From positions 620,001 through 684,000 of the forward strand of contig CAVOIB010000002.1 in NCBI GenBank assembly GCA_963695975.1: a DNA stretch of 64,000 nt. The letters run 5' to 3'. This DNA comes from JBBQVZ01 sp963695975. GTDB lineage: Bacteria; Actinomycetota; UBA4738; HRBIN12. Position 1 is the stretch's first letter. Every line of letters begins with the position of its first letter. The notes beneath the pieces were generated by a model. It saw only the letters and a program-made list of their open reading frames with translations. It made no database searches and was not told where the DNA came from. Of the stretch, positions 1 to 8,358 are shown in pieces. Made by a program: the position numbers and the translations under genes.

Positions 1-1957
1 GGAGCACGTCCCACAACGTGGCTCCGTACTCGGTGGCGGGATAGAGCTCCCAACCGAGCTCGCCCACGTACGTGACGCGCGCGGCTAGGCAGGGAACGTC
101 GGCGACCATGATGTCGCGGGAGGTCAGGTATGGGAACCCGGCATCTGAGAGGTCGTCGTCGCAGACGCCGGTGAGCACGTCTCGGGCCCTCGGACCCCAC
201 AGACCGATGCAGGCGAGCGACGACGTGACCTCACGGATCTCGACGCCGCCCGGCTGGTCCCGCAGGCGAGTATTCAGCCATGCGAGGTCATGCGTTCCCG
301 ATCCGGTACCGGTGACGATGCGGAACCGGTCCTCGCTCAGGCGGGTCACCGTTACGTCGGCCTGGATCCCTCCGCGACGATTCAGCATCTGCGTGTAGAC
401 GATGGACCCGACCGACCGATCCACGTTCCCCGCGCACACGCGCTGGAGGAACGCGATCGCACGTTCCCCCGTAACTTCGATCTTGGCGAAGCTCGTCTCG
501 TCGAACAGCCCCACACGTTCTCGGGTCGCGAGATGCTCGGTCACGATCGCGGTCGACCAGTTCTCGCCCGCCCACCCACGCGGGCGCCGATCCTCGTACG
601 CGGCGTCCTCGTTCGACCGGAACCAGTTCGCTCGCTCCCACCCCGACTTCTCGCCGAACTCGGCCCCGAGCGATCCGAGCCGCGCGTACGTGGGAGACAT
701 CTTGAGCGGGCGACCGGCGTGGCTCTCCTCGCCCGGGTACTTCACGTCGTAGTGGGTCGAGTAGATCTCGACGGCTCGCGCCAGGCAGTATCGGCGACTG
801 CGGTAGTGGGGGCCGAACCGGCGAACGTCCATCTTGGTCAGATCCATCGAGGGTTCGCCCTCGACGATCCACTCCGCGGTATAGCGGCCGATGCCGGCCG
901 CTCCCGTGATGCCGTGCGCGCAGAACCCCGCCGCGACGAACAGTCCGTCGACCTTCGTCTCACCCAAGATGAAGTCGTCGTCCGGAGTGAACGCCTCGGG
1001 CCCGTTGATGAACCGGTTGATCTCCGTCTCCTTGAGGGTCGGGATCAGATCGAAGGCTCCCTCGGCGATCGGCTCGAAGCGCTCCCACTTCTCCGCGAGC
1101 AGCCGGTCGTTGAAATCGGGCGGGATCGGTGTCTCGACGTGCCAGGGATCGGGGTTGCGCTCGTATCCGCCGACCAGCAGCCCGCCAACCTCTTCCCGGG
1201 CGTACACGAGATGGTCGGGATCCCGAAGCGTGGGGAAGTCGGGACGGGTCCCGTCGATCTGCCTGGTGATCAGGTACTGATGCTCCATCGGGACCACGGG
1301 GATGTTGACACCGGCCATCCGCCCGAGCTCGTTGGCCCAGATCCCCCCGGCGATCACCACGTACTCCGCTTCCAGCGTCCCGTCGTCGGTCGCCACGCCG
1401 GTCACCCGGCCGTCCGACACGTCGATGCCGACGACGCGGACGCCGGTCCGGATGCGGGCTCCTCGGGCCCGCGCGCCGCTCGCGAACGCGTTGGTGAGTC
1501 CCGTCGGATCGAGGTAGCCGTCCGAGGGAACGAACGCGGCCCCGAGGATCCCCGACGGATCGATCAGGGGGAACCGCTGGTGAGCATCTGCCGCCGAAAC
1601 GATCTCGAGGGGCAGGCCGAACGTCTCCGCCCAGCCGGCCAGCCGGGCGAGCGCTTCGAGACGGTACTGGGACGACGCGAGGTGGAGGGTGCCCACCTGG
1701 CGCCACCCGGGGTCGACCCCCGTCTCGTCGAAGAGCTTGGGGTAGAGATCGACGCCGTACATCATCATCCGGGTGTGGCTGACCGAGTTCCGGAGTTGGG
1801 CCACGAGCCCGGCCGAATGGAACGTCGAGCCGCTGGTGAGCTGGGCCCGTTCCACCAGCAGGACGTCGGTCCAACCCATGGCGGTCAGGTGATACGCGAT
1901 GCTCGCTCCCGCCGCTCCGCCGCCGATGACGACCACGCGGGCTCGGTCGTCGGTCAT
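1..1957 (-). CDS. FAD-dependent dimethylglycine/sarcosine dehydrogenase-like protein, 3' end cut by window edge
   Basis: Start is the ATG at 1957, sharing an ATGA overlap with the upstream kinase gene, so the two are translationally coupled. The first residues hold the dinucleotide-binding GGGAAGASIAYHL motif of a DAO-type FAD oxidoreductase. The middle of the protein matches the sarcosine/dimethylglycine dehydrogenase layout, and the last third visible is an aminomethyltransferase (GcvT-like) folate domain with LWGPRARDVL and GELGWELY motifs. The expected role is oxidative demethylation of a methylated glycine, passing one-carbon units to tetrahydrofolate. About 650 residues are visible; complete family members run to roughly 800-850, so the C-terminus lies outside the window. 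The exact substrate (dimethylglycine, sarcosine or a related N-methyl amine) cannot be decided from this sequence. Confidence 0.85.
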   Translation of the reverse strand, partial: MTDDRARVVVIGGGAAGASIAYHLTAMGWTDVLLVERAQLTSGSTFHSAGLVAQLRNSVSHTRMMMYGVDLYPKLFDETGVDPGWRQVGTLHLASSQYRLEALARLAGWAETFGLPLEIVSAADAHQRFPLIDPSGILGAAFVPSDGYLDPTGLTNAFASGARARGARIRTGVRVVGIDVSDGRVTGVATDDGTLEAEYVVIAGGIWANELGRMAGVNIPVVPMEHQYLITRQIDGTRPDFPTLRDPDHLVYAREEVGGLLVGGYERNPDPWHVETPIPPDFNDRLLAEKWERFEPIAEGAFDLIPTLKETEINRFINGPEAFTPDDDFILGETKVDGLFVAAGFCAHGITGAAGIGRYTAEWIVEGEPSMDLTKMDVRRFGPHYRSRRYCLARAVEIYSTHYDVKYPGEESHAGRPLKMSPTYARLGSLGAEFGEKSGWERANWFRSNEDAAYEDRRPRGWAGENWSTAIVTEHLATRERVGLFDETSFAKIEVTGERAIAFLQRVCAGNVDRSVGSIVYTQMLNRRGGIQADVTVTRLSEDRFRIVTGTGSGTHDLAWLNTRLRDQPGGVEIREVTSSLACIGLWGPRARDVLTGVCDDDLSDAGFPYLTSRDIMVADVPCLAARVTYVGELGWELYPATEYGATLWDVL

Positions 1958-2880
1958 CCGCCGATCCCCTCCGCGGCCACGGCCAGCCACCGATCCACAG
2001 GACGTTCGGCCATCGCACGAGCGAGTCGGTCGAAGTGGTTGTCGGCGTACTCGACGTAGTCGATATCCAGCGTGGAGAGTCCCTGCTGGGCCACTCCCCA
2101 CATCGCCTCACGGAAGTCCGACATGATCCTCATCAGACCAAGCCTCGCGCGGTCGACCTCCGTCACCTCGCCGAAGTAGTGCTTAAGCATCCGCTCCTGC
2201 GCGTCCTCGGAGAGACCGTTGTTGATCGACAGGTTGCCCAGGTCGAAGAAGGGATCGCCCATGCCGGCGTACTCGTAGTCCACGAGCCACAGTCGGCCTG
2301 TGTCCCGGATGAAGTTGGGCGCCAACAGGTCGTTGTGGCAGGGCCGGTCCTCCATGGGCGAGGCCTTGAACGCCGTCTCGATGCGCTCCGCCACCGAGTG
2401 CGCTCGCGCGTACTCGGCCGGCACGGTCACACCGCGGTCCTCCGCGATGGCCCGGTACGACTCCTCGATGCGGAACGCGGAGAACGTCCAGGGGAGCTGG
2501 GGCCCTGCGTGGATCGCTCGCACGACGGCGACGGCGTCTCCGAGCGTCGGCTCGGACTCCAGTTCGCCCTCCGCCAGCGAGTTCCCCGGGACCCACTGCG
2601 TCACCAGACATCCGAGATCCGGCATGAAGGCGACGACCTCTGGGCCCACCCCGGCGTCAGCTGCCGCGGTCGCGGCCAGACGTTCCGTCGATCGGTCGAT
2701 CCCTAGGAGCTGGGTCTCCTTGTCGGAGACCCGAACGAAGAACGCTCCGGCGTCGGTCTCGACCCTGAAGTTGCGGTTCGTGCGCCCCTCGGCGATCGGG
2801 GTGATGACCCGCCCGGAGCCGGCCAGTTCGGGCACAGCGTCCAGCGCGGCTCTGAGCGCGGGATCGACCTGCCCCTCCAC
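1954..2880 (-). CDS. Choline/ethanolamine kinase-like phosphotransferase (APH fold)
   Basis: The 308-aa product has the APH/choline-kinase signature: catalytic loop CHNDLLAPNF (H182, D184, N189) and the metal-binding DYEYAGMGDPFFDLGN segment starting at D201. It should phosphorylate a small alcohol such as choline, using ATP, in the cytoplasm. The start is a GTG at 2880; a TAGCGT box lies 7 nt upstream, so its mRNA may be nearly leaderless. It overlaps the dehydrogenase-like gene by 4 bp, which points to a shared role in choline, betaine or methylglycine metabolism. Aminoglycoside phosphotransferase activity is possible from the fold but less likely given the neighbour. Confidence 0.75.
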   Translation of the reverse strand: MEGQVDPALRAALDAVPELAGSGRVITPIAEGRTNRNFRVETDAGAFFVRVSDKETQLLGIDRSTERLAATAAADAGVGPEVVAFMPDLGCLVTQWVPGNSLAEGELESEPTLGDAVAVVRAIHAGPQLPWTFSAFRIEESYRAIAEDRGVTVPAEYARAHSVAERIETAFKASPMEDRPCHNDLLAPNFIRDTGRLWLVDYEYAGMGDPFFDLGNLSINNGLSEDAQERMLKHYFGEVTEVDRARLGLMRIMSDFREAMWGVAQQGLSTLDIDYVEYADNHFDRLARAMAERPVDRWLAVAAEGIGG

Positions 2881-2963
2881 GCGGCGGACGCTAGCCGCGA
2901 AGTTCGTTCCCGGTCAAGGATGAACGAACCTGATCGACCCCCCGCAAGAGCGGCGCGGGCTTG

Positions 2964-4307
2964 CTACGGGGGGCCTTGGATGTCCGTGATCGGGTCGAAC
3001 TGGGGCGCTCCCGGCACGACGACTTCGAGCACGGTGGGGTCGGGGCCGGATCCCGGGATCTCCCGGAGCCGACGGACCGGAGAGAGCAACGGCGGCAGGA
3101 CCGCGAACGTGTTCCCGATCGCGGCGATCCACAGCGTGGGTCGAAGGCCGATGGAGTTCCCGAGCGCTCCGCCGATGAGGGCCCCGAGAGGCATCGTGCC
3201 CCAGACCACGAACCGCATCGTGGCGTTCATCCGACCCAGCATGTCCTGCGGAGTGATCGCCTGCCGCAGGCTCACCTGGTTCACGTTGTAGATCACCGTG
3301 GCCAACCCATTCACGAAGCCGACCACGATGAACACGATGGTCGCATCCGACGCGGTCACGAGGGGATAGCCGAAGGTGAAAAGGGCGAACACGGCCATCG
3401 AGCCGATGATCGTCCATCCCACGCCGATCGATCGTGCCACGCGCTGCGATAAGAACGCGCCGACGAGCAATCCGGAGTTGCCGATTGCGAATGCGAGCCC
3501 TAGCCGCCCTGGGTTCATGTCCAAGGAGCGGACCGCGAACAGCACCAGGATCGCCATGATCATCGAGAAGAACAGGTTCGAGATCGAGGTGGCGGCAGCG
3601 ATCGGCCGAAGGAGCGGATGCCGAAGGACGTAGCGCAGCCCTTCGCCGATCTGGCGGCGCATCGCTCCGCGCTCGCGATCGACGCGTTCGGGTGGTTGTT
3701 CCTTCACCCGGATCCGCCAGATGAAAAGGGCCGAGCCCAGGTATGAGATCGCGTCGATCGAGATGGCGAACGGGGCCCGCACCAGCTCGACGAGGATCCC
3801 GGCGAGCCCAGGTCCCGCGAGCTGCGCCGCAGATCGGCTGATCTCGAGTTTCGCGTTCCCCTCGGTGAGTCGCGGCCGCGCCACCAAGGATGGCAGGAAC
3901 GATTGGTACGCCACGTCGAAGAAGACCGTGCACATCCCGACGATGAACGCGACGATGACGAGTTGGACCATCGAGAGCACGTCGAACGCGGCTGCGAGCG
4001 GGATCGTTGCCAGCGCCACCGCTCTGCCGAGATCTCCGGCGATGAGGATCGGGCGGCGCGAGAGACGATCGACCCAGACCCCGGCCGGGAGCCCGATCAA
4101 CAAGAACGGCGCGAACTCGACGCTCGTGAGCACACCCAGCTGGAACGGGGTCGCGTCGAGCAACAGGATCGCGGTGAGCGGTAGGGCGAGGAACGTCACC
4201 TGCGTGCCCAGCTGGCTGATGCTCTCCGCGGTCCACAGCTTCATGAAGTCGCGATGGCGCCACAGCGACGGCGCGCTGCGATCGCTGTTCGTCAGTGCTT
4301 GACCCAA
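2964..4307 (-). CDS. MFS transporter (EntS/MFS_3-type exporter)
   Basis: The 447-aa protein has about 12 hydrophobic segments, the cytoplasmic loop motif DRLSRRPILIAGDLGR after the second segment (MFS motif A), and the QSFLPSLVARPRLTEGNAKLEISRS region typical of the enterobactin-exporter-like MFS_3 family. It is predicted to be a proton-driven exporter in the cytoplasmic membrane; the substrate is unknown. The only in-frame start with a ribosome site is a TTG at 4307, preceded by GAGGGAG at 8 nt. It lies 83 bp upstream of the kinase gene on the same strand and may be co-transcribed, but the kinase has its own possible -10 box. Confidence 0.8.
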   Translation of the reverse strand: MGQALTNSDRSAPSLWRHRDFMKLWTAESISQLGTQVTFLALPLTAILLLDATPFQLGVLTSVEFAPFLLIGLPAGVWVDRLSRRPILIAGDLGRAVALATIPLAAAFDVLSMVQLVIVAFIVGMCTVFFDVAYQSFLPSLVARPRLTEGNAKLEISRSAAQLAGPGLAGILVELVRAPFAISIDAISYLGSALFIWRIRVKEQPPERVDRERGAMRRQIGEGLRYVLRHPLLRPIAAATSISNLFFSMIMAILVLFAVRSLDMNPGRLGLAFAIGNSGLLVGAFLSQRVARSIGVGWTIIGSMAVFALFTFGYPLVTASDATIVFIVVGFVNGLATVIYNVNQVSLRQAITPQDMLGRMNATMRFVVWGTMPLGALIGGALGNSIGLRPTLWIAAIGNTFAVLPPLLSPVRRLREIPGSGPDPTVLEVVVPGAPQFDPITDIQGPP

Positions 4308-4445
4308 TGGCCGTGCTCCCTCAGACGAGTGCCGTCACGCCACCGCGACGGCACGGGCAAGCCTAGCTGGTGCGGTCGGGCCCGATCATCGTCTGCCGAT
4401 CCGGATGATGGGTGCCCTACGCTCGGGGGACCCCCGTCCGGTGGG

Positions 4446-4473
4446 TTGACAGCGGCTTGCCCGTCCGTAGACT
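4446..4473 (+). promoter_or_regulatory. Promoter of the branched-chain amino-acid operon
   Basis: A perfect -35 hexamer TTGACA (4446-4451) and a -10 box TAGACT (4468-4473) are separated by 16 bp. Transcription would start near 4480, only a few bases before the leader-peptide ATG at 4483, so the leader peptide is translated from an almost leaderless end. The same CCGTAGACT string recurs in front of the aminotransferase gene at 22182. Confidence 0.75.
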
Positions 4474-4482
4474 GACTGGACC

Positions 4483-4533
4483 ATGTCGACAAGCAGGCTG
4501 TTCGAGCGCAGCGTCCTCGTACTTATCAGGTAG
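4483..4533 (+). CDS. ilv operon leader peptide (16 aa, attenuation)
   Basis: The frame ATG...TAG encodes MSTSRLFERSVLVLIR. Codons 11-15 are Val-Leu-Val-Leu-Ile, the three products of the operon that follows. It starts a few bases after the predicted transcription start and ends one base before a GC-rich hairpin, followed by a classic intrinsic terminator. This is the architecture of a ribosome-mediated attenuator: ribosome stalling at the control codons when branched-chain aminoacyl-tRNAs are scarce would change the downstream RNA folding and allow read-through. Similar leader peptides are known upstream of ilvB in other actinobacteria; this one is inferred from sequence only. Confidence 0.8.
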   Translation: MSTSRLFERSVLVLIR

Positions 4534-4567
4534 GCGCGGGTGGGCCCATGTGGGCCTGCGACCGCGC
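4534..4567 (+). promoter_or_regulatory. Pause/antitermination hairpin of the ilv attenuator
   Basis: Immediately after the leader stop codon, GCGCGG (4534-4539) can pair with CCGCGC (4562-4567), with an inner GGCCCA/TGGGCC pairing. It sits between the control codons and the terminator, where an attenuator needs its alternative structure. The exact competing pairings were not computed. Confidence 0.55.
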
Positions 4568-4571
4568 CGAT

Positions 4572-4599
4572 ACCCCTCGCCATGCGGGGGGTTTTTCTT
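4572..4599 (+). terminator. Intrinsic terminator of the ilv attenuator
   Basis: A 9-bp stem (4572-4580 with 4584-4592, one G-U pair) closes a CAT loop and is followed by TTTTTCTT. It lies between the leader peptide and the first structural gene, so it must be bypassed for the operon to be expressed. It is the only terminator noticed in the window with a clear U-tract. Confidence 0.85.
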
Positions 4600-4651
4600 A
4601 CCCCGGTGCCACATGAACGGACCGGGAACGGTCCCAGGAGAGGAGAGCACG

Positions 4652-4975
4652 ATGCGGTACGAATTCGAGCGAGACGGAACGGTCGTCGCGAGCGTGCTGT
4701 GGGAAGGACCCGGCCAGGTGTCCGTCGAGGCCGCGGAGCCATCGGTGCGCGCGGTCGTCGACCGATACCTGTCGTCCGAGGTCGTCTATCTGGGCTCCGG
4801 GTTCGACTTCGGCGACGATCAACAGGACGACGTGCTGCAGATGCGCAGGCGCGACTGGACGCCGTGGGAGTTCGAGCGCGCGTGCCGCAACCTGTCGCAC
4901 CGGTTGTCCGCGACCGTTCGCCGCGTGGAAACCGGTCCCGTTGAGGCGCGCACCGAGGAGGTGGCCGCGGGATGA
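4652..4975 (+). CDS. Uncharacterised 107-aa protein, first gene of the ilv operon
   Basis: The ATG at 4652 follows a strong purine-rich ribosome site (AGGAGAGGAGAG, 4636-4647); the longer frame upstream runs through the attenuator and is not credible. The product is acidic overall, with no membrane segment or signal peptide. Its first ~45 residues look like beta strands and it ends with a basic, probably helical stretch (MRRRDWTPWEFERACRNL). Its stop overlaps the ilvB start as ATGA, so it is translated with ilvB and is under the same attenuator. I do not recognise the family; a role tied to branched-chain amino-acid synthesis is inferred only from position. Confidence 0.7.
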   Translation: MRYEFERDGTVVASVLWEGPGQVSVEAAEPSVRAVVDRYLSSEVVYLGSGFDFGDDQQDDVLQMRRRDWTPWEFERACRNLSHRLSATVRRVETGPVEARTEEVAAG

Positions 4976-6720
4976 AGGTAACCGGCGCCCAGGCGCTGTT
5001 CAGATCCCTCGAGGGCGAGGGTGTCGACATCGTGTTCGGCATCCCCGGAGGGGCGATCCTGCCCGCCTACGACCCGCTCATCGACTCGAGCGTGCGGCAC
5101 GTGCTCTGCCGCCACGAGCAGGGAGCCGGACACGCCGCTGAGGGCTACGCCTGGGCCACGGGCAAGGTCGGTGTGGCCATGGCCACCTCGGGCCCGGGAG
5201 GCTGCAACCTGGTGACCGCGCTCGCCGACGCGAAGATGGACTCGGTGCCGATGGTCGCCATCACCGGCCAGGTCCCCACGCCGGTCGTCGGGAACGACGC
5301 GTTCCAAGAGGCCGACATCACCGGCATCACGATGCCGATCACCAAGCACAACATCCTGGTCACCGACCCTGGCGACATCGCCGAGGCGATCCGCGAGGCC
5401 TTCCATATCGCGCGCACCGGTCGTCCCGGCCCGGTCCTCGTCGACCTCCCGAAGGACGTGCTCGTCAACGAGACGAACTGGAAGTGGCCCGAGAGCGTGA
5501 GCCTCCCCGGCTACAAGCCCACGACCAAGGGCAACCTGCGCCAGGTGGCCGAGGCGGCGAAGCTGATCCTCAAGGCCAAGCGCCCGGTGCTCTACGTGGG
5601 CGGCGGCGTGATCAAAGCGGAGGCCACGAAGGAGTTGATGACGCTCGCCACCCTCGGACATCTGCCGGTCGTCACGACGCTGATGGCACGCGGCGCGTTC
5701 CCAGACTCGAACGAGCTTTGCCTCGGCATGCCGGGGATGCACGGCAACTACACCGCGGTCACGGCCATGCAGAAGGCCGACCTGCTGGTAGCGCTCGGCG
5801 CGCGGTTCGATGATCGGGTCACCGGCAAGCTGGACGCGTTCGCGCCGGATGCGACCGTGATCCACGTGGACATCGACCCGGCGGAGATCGGGAAGAACCG
5901 CGTGGCCGAGGTCCCGATCGTGGGTGACTGCAAGGACGTGATCGCGAAGCTCACGGCAGAGCTCGCGAAGCGTCAGGACGAGGGGGGTGGCGTGCCGGAC
6001 CGGAAGGCCTGGCTCGGGCAGCTCGCCGAGTGGAGGACGACGTACCCGTACCGGTACGACCAGCAGCCGGACGGTCCGCTGTTGCCGCAGTTCTGCATCG
6101 AGCGCCTCTACGAGGCGGCCGGCAGCGACACGATCGTCGTCTCCGGCGTGGGTCAGCACCAGATGTGGGCCTCGCAGTTCTGGCACTTCGAGCAGCCGCG
6201 ACACTGGATCAACTCGGGCGGCTTGGGCACGATGGGCTTCGCCGTGCCCGCGGCGCTCGGCGCAGCGGCCGGTCAGCCGAAGAAGCGCGTGATCGCGATC
6301 GACGGCGACGGGTGCTTCCAGATGACGGCGCAGGAGCTCGCCACCTCGACCACCGAGAACATCCCGTTCGTCACGGCGATCATCAACAACGCCTACCTGG
6401 GGATGGTGCGGCAGTGGCAGGAGCTGTTCTACAACGAGCGCTACAGCCAGGTCTACCTCTCTTACGACACGCCCGACTACGTGAAGCTGGCCGAGGCGTA
6501 TGGCTGCGTCGGCCTGCGGGCCGAGCATCCTGACGAGGTCGACGCCGTGATCGAGAAGGCGCTGTCGGTCTCCGACCGCAGCGTGGTGATCGACTTCCGG
6601 GTTGACTCGAACGAGATGTGCTTCCCGATGGTGCCGGCAGGCGCGTCGAACGACGACATCATCGTCGGCCCGGAGGGCCTGAAGCCGGCCAAGGACCCGG
6701 CGGAGGCACCCATCGCATGA
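4972..6720 (+). CDS. ilvB: Acetolactate synthase large subunit
   Basis: The 582-aa thiamine-diphosphate enzyme condenses two pyruvates to acetolactate (valine/leucine) or pyruvate with 2-oxobutyrate (isoleucine). The ThDP-activating glutamate is E49 in CRHEQGAGHAAEGYA. The ThDP/Mg motif runs from GDG (445-447) to NN (472-473), and a central FAD-binding domain lies between. Length is normal for the family. Start ATG 4972 overlaps the stop of the 107-aa gene, and its own stop overlaps the ilvN start, so three genes are translationally chained. Expression is expected to be controlled by the upstream attenuator. Confidence 0.97.
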   Translation: MKVTGAQALFRSLEGEGVDIVFGIPGGAILPAYDPLIDSSVRHVLCRHEQGAGHAAEGYAWATGKVGVAMATSGPGGCNLVTALADAKMDSVPMVAITGQVPTPVVGNDAFQEADITGITMPITKHNILVTDPGDIAEAIREAFHIARTGRPGPVLVDLPKDVLVNETNWKWPESVSLPGYKPTTKGNLRQVAEAAKLILKAKRPVLYVGGGVIKAEATKELMTLATLGHLPVVTTLMARGAFPDSNELCLGMPGMHGNYTAVTAMQKADLLVALGARFDDRVTGKLDAFAPDATVIHVDIDPAEIGKNRVAEVPIVGDCKDVIAKLTAELAKRQDEGGGVPDRKAWLGQLAEWRTTYPYRYDQQPDGPLLPQFCIERLYEAAGSDTIVVSGVGQHQMWASQFWHFEQPRHWINSGGLGTMGFAVPAALGAAAGQPKKRVIAIDGDGCFQMTAQELATSTTENIPFVTAIINNAYLGMVRQWQELFYNERYSQVYLSYDTPDYVKLAEAYGCVGLRAEHPDEVDAVIEKALSVSDRSVVIDFRVDSNEMCFPMVPAGASNDDIIVGPEGLKPAKDPAEAPIA

Positions 6721-7277
6721 GCCTCCACACGCTGTCCGTCCTCGTCGAAGACCGGCCGGGAGTCCTGACGCGGGTGGCGGGGTTGTTCGCGGCGCGTGGG
6801 TTCAACATCGACTCGCTCGCCGTGGGGGCGACTGAGAACCCGGGCATGTCGCGCATGACGATCGTCGTGAACGTGGACAAGAAGCCCTTGGAGCAGGTCA
6901 CCAAGCAGCTCAACAAGTTGATCCACGTGATCAAGATCCTGGAGCATGAGCCCTCCGAGACGGTTGAGCGCGAGCTGATGCTGGTCAAGGTCCGTGCGGA
7001 GGGCGAGACTCGGGCGCGGGTCCTGGAGTTCTGTCAGGTGTTCAGGGTTCGTGTCTCGGATGCGACGCACCAGACGCTCACGATCGAGGCGACGGGTTCT
7101 CCCGACAAGCTCTCCGCGCTGCTCGACCTCTTGGACGACTTCGGGATCGTTGAGTTAGCGCGCACGGGGCGCATCGCGCTCACGCGCGGCGACCGCGGGA
7201 TCCGCGAGCGCGCGCTGAAGTCCACCCGGGCGGCGGGTGCCGAGGATCAACCGGATTGGGACGGCGGCGGGGTGTGA
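6717..7277 (+). CDS. ilvN: Acetolactate synthase small (regulatory) subunit
   Basis: The 186-aa product starts with an ACT domain (LSVLVEDRPGVLTRVAGLFAARGFNI) that binds valine for feedback inhibition, followed by the C-terminal ALS_ss domain (LMLVKVRAEGETRARVLEF...). ATG 6717 overlaps the ilvB stop by 4 bp. Length fits the family (about 160-190). It binds IlvB to form the holoenzyme in the cytoplasm. Confidence 0.95.
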   Translation: MSLHTLSVLVEDRPGVLTRVAGLFAARGFNIDSLAVGATENPGMSRMTIVVNVDKKPLEQVTKQLNKLIHVIKILEHEPSETVERELMLVKVRAEGETRARVLEFCQVFRVRVSDATHQTLTIEATGSPDKLSALLDLLDDFGIVELARTGRIALTRGDRGIRERALKSTRAAGAEDQPDWDGGGV

Positions 7278-7285
7278 AGCGGGTT

Positions 7286-7304
7286 CTAGTCTGAGATGGA
7301 CTAG
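7286..7304. repeat. 19-bp palindromic element, copy 1 (ilvN-ilvC gap)
   Basis: CTAGTC (7286-7291) and GACTAG (7299-7304) flank a 7-nt loop. The element differs at only two of 19 positions from the palindrome at 23908-23926, and one difference turns the innermost T-A pair into T-G. It lies 9 bp after the ilvN stop and 38 bp before ilvC. It could be an operator, a processing hairpin or a weak terminator. Confidence 0.55.
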
Positions 7305-7341
7305 CACGACGGGCGAACGACCCAGGAGGGACGACGGAGCG

Positions 7342-8358
7342 ATGGCAACGATCTACTACGAGAAGGACACCGATCCCAGCGCGTTGAAGGATCAGAAGAT
7401 CGCGATCCTCGGGTTCGGCAGTCAGGGGCACGCCCACGCGCTGAACCTGCGCGACTCGGGCCACGACGTGCGCGTCGGGCTCCGCGCGGGCTCGTCGTCC
7501 CGCCCGAAGACCGAGGAGACGGGGCTGCGTGTCCTGGATACCGCCGACGCCGTCCGCGAGGCCGACGTCATCATGGTCGTGGTCCCCGATACCTCGCAGG
7601 CGAAGGTCTACCGTGAGGACATCGAGCCGAACCTGGAGCCCGGCAACATGCTGATGTTCGCGCACGGGTTCAACATCCGGTTCGAGACGATCGCGCCGCC
7701 CGAGGGCATCGACGTCACCATGATCGCCCCGAAGGGTCCCGGCCACTTGGTGCGGCGGACCTACGAGCAGGGGATCGGAACGCCGGCGTTGATCGCCGTC
7801 CACCAGGATGCGACGGGCAACGCAAAGGCGCGCGCGCTCGCGTACGCGCACGGGATCGGCGCCGCCCGTGCCGGCGTCCTCGAGACCACGTTCAAAGAGG
7901 AGACCGAGACCGACCTGTTCGGTGAGCAAGCCGTGCTCTGTGGCGGAGCGTCCGCGCTCGTCCAAGCGGGGTTCGAGACGCTCGTCGCGGCCGGGTACCA
8001 GCCGGAGATCGCCTATTTCGAATGCCTGCACGAGCTGAAGTTGATCGTCGACCTGATCTACGAGGGCGGCCTTTCGTGGATGCGCTACTCGATCTCCGAT
8101 ACGGCTGAATACGGTGACTACACGCGTGGGCCGCGCGTGGTGAGCGACGAGACGCGCGCCGAGATGCGCCGGATCCTGGACGAGATCCAGGACGGCCGGT
8201 TCGCGAAGGAATGGATCGGCGAGGCCGAGGGCGGGTTCGACACCTTCCTCCGACTTAGGAGCGAGGCGCGGACGTCCCAGCTCGAGGATGTGGGACGGGG
8301 ACTGCGCCAGATGATGCCCTGGTTGGAGTCCGAGACGAAGGTGGTTCCCGATGACTGA
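7342..8358 (+). CDS. ilvC: Ketol-acid reductoisomerase
   Basis: The 338-aa class I KARI isomerises and reduces acetolactate or acetohydroxybutyrate with NAD(P)H and Mg. The N-terminal Rossmann motif GFGSQGHAHALNLRDSG is followed by the KARI C-terminal domain with metal ligands in ETDLFGEQ and E residues of YFECLHELKLIVDL. The ATG at 7342 has AGGAGGG 11 nt upstream. Unlike its neighbours it is separated by a 64-bp gap carrying a palindrome, so it may have extra regulation. It overlaps the next gene by 8 bp. Confidence 0.96.
   Translation: MATIYYEKDTDPSALKDQKIAILGFGSQGHAHALNLRDSGHDVRVGLRAGSSSRPKTEETGLRVLDTADAVREADVIMVVVPDTSQAKVYREDIEPNLEPGNMLMFAHGFNIRFETIAPPEGIDVTMIAPKGPGHLVRRTYEQGIGTPALIAVHQDATGNAKARALAYAHGIGAARAGVLETTFKEETETDLFGEQAVLCGGASALVQAGFETLVAAGYQPEIAYFECLHELKLIVDLIYEGGLSWMRYSISDTAEYGDYTRGPRVVSDETRAEMRRILDEIQDGRFAKEWIGEAEGGFDTFLRLRSEARTSQLEDVGRGLRQMMPWLESETKVVPDD

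Noticed and set aside
290..2059. Long plus-strand frame over the dehydrogenase and kinase genes
   Set aside because: Arg/Pro/Asp-rich composition without motifs; it is the antisense shadow of the minus-strand FAD oxidoreductase.
4412..4651. N-terminal extension of the 107-aa gene
   Set aside because: It would translate through the leader peptide, pause hairpin and terminator; the ribosome site at 4636-4647 marks the ATG at 4652.
4819..6528. 569-aa minus-strand frame across ilvB
   Set aside because: No recognisable domain, skewed composition, and fully opposite to a well-conserved enzyme.
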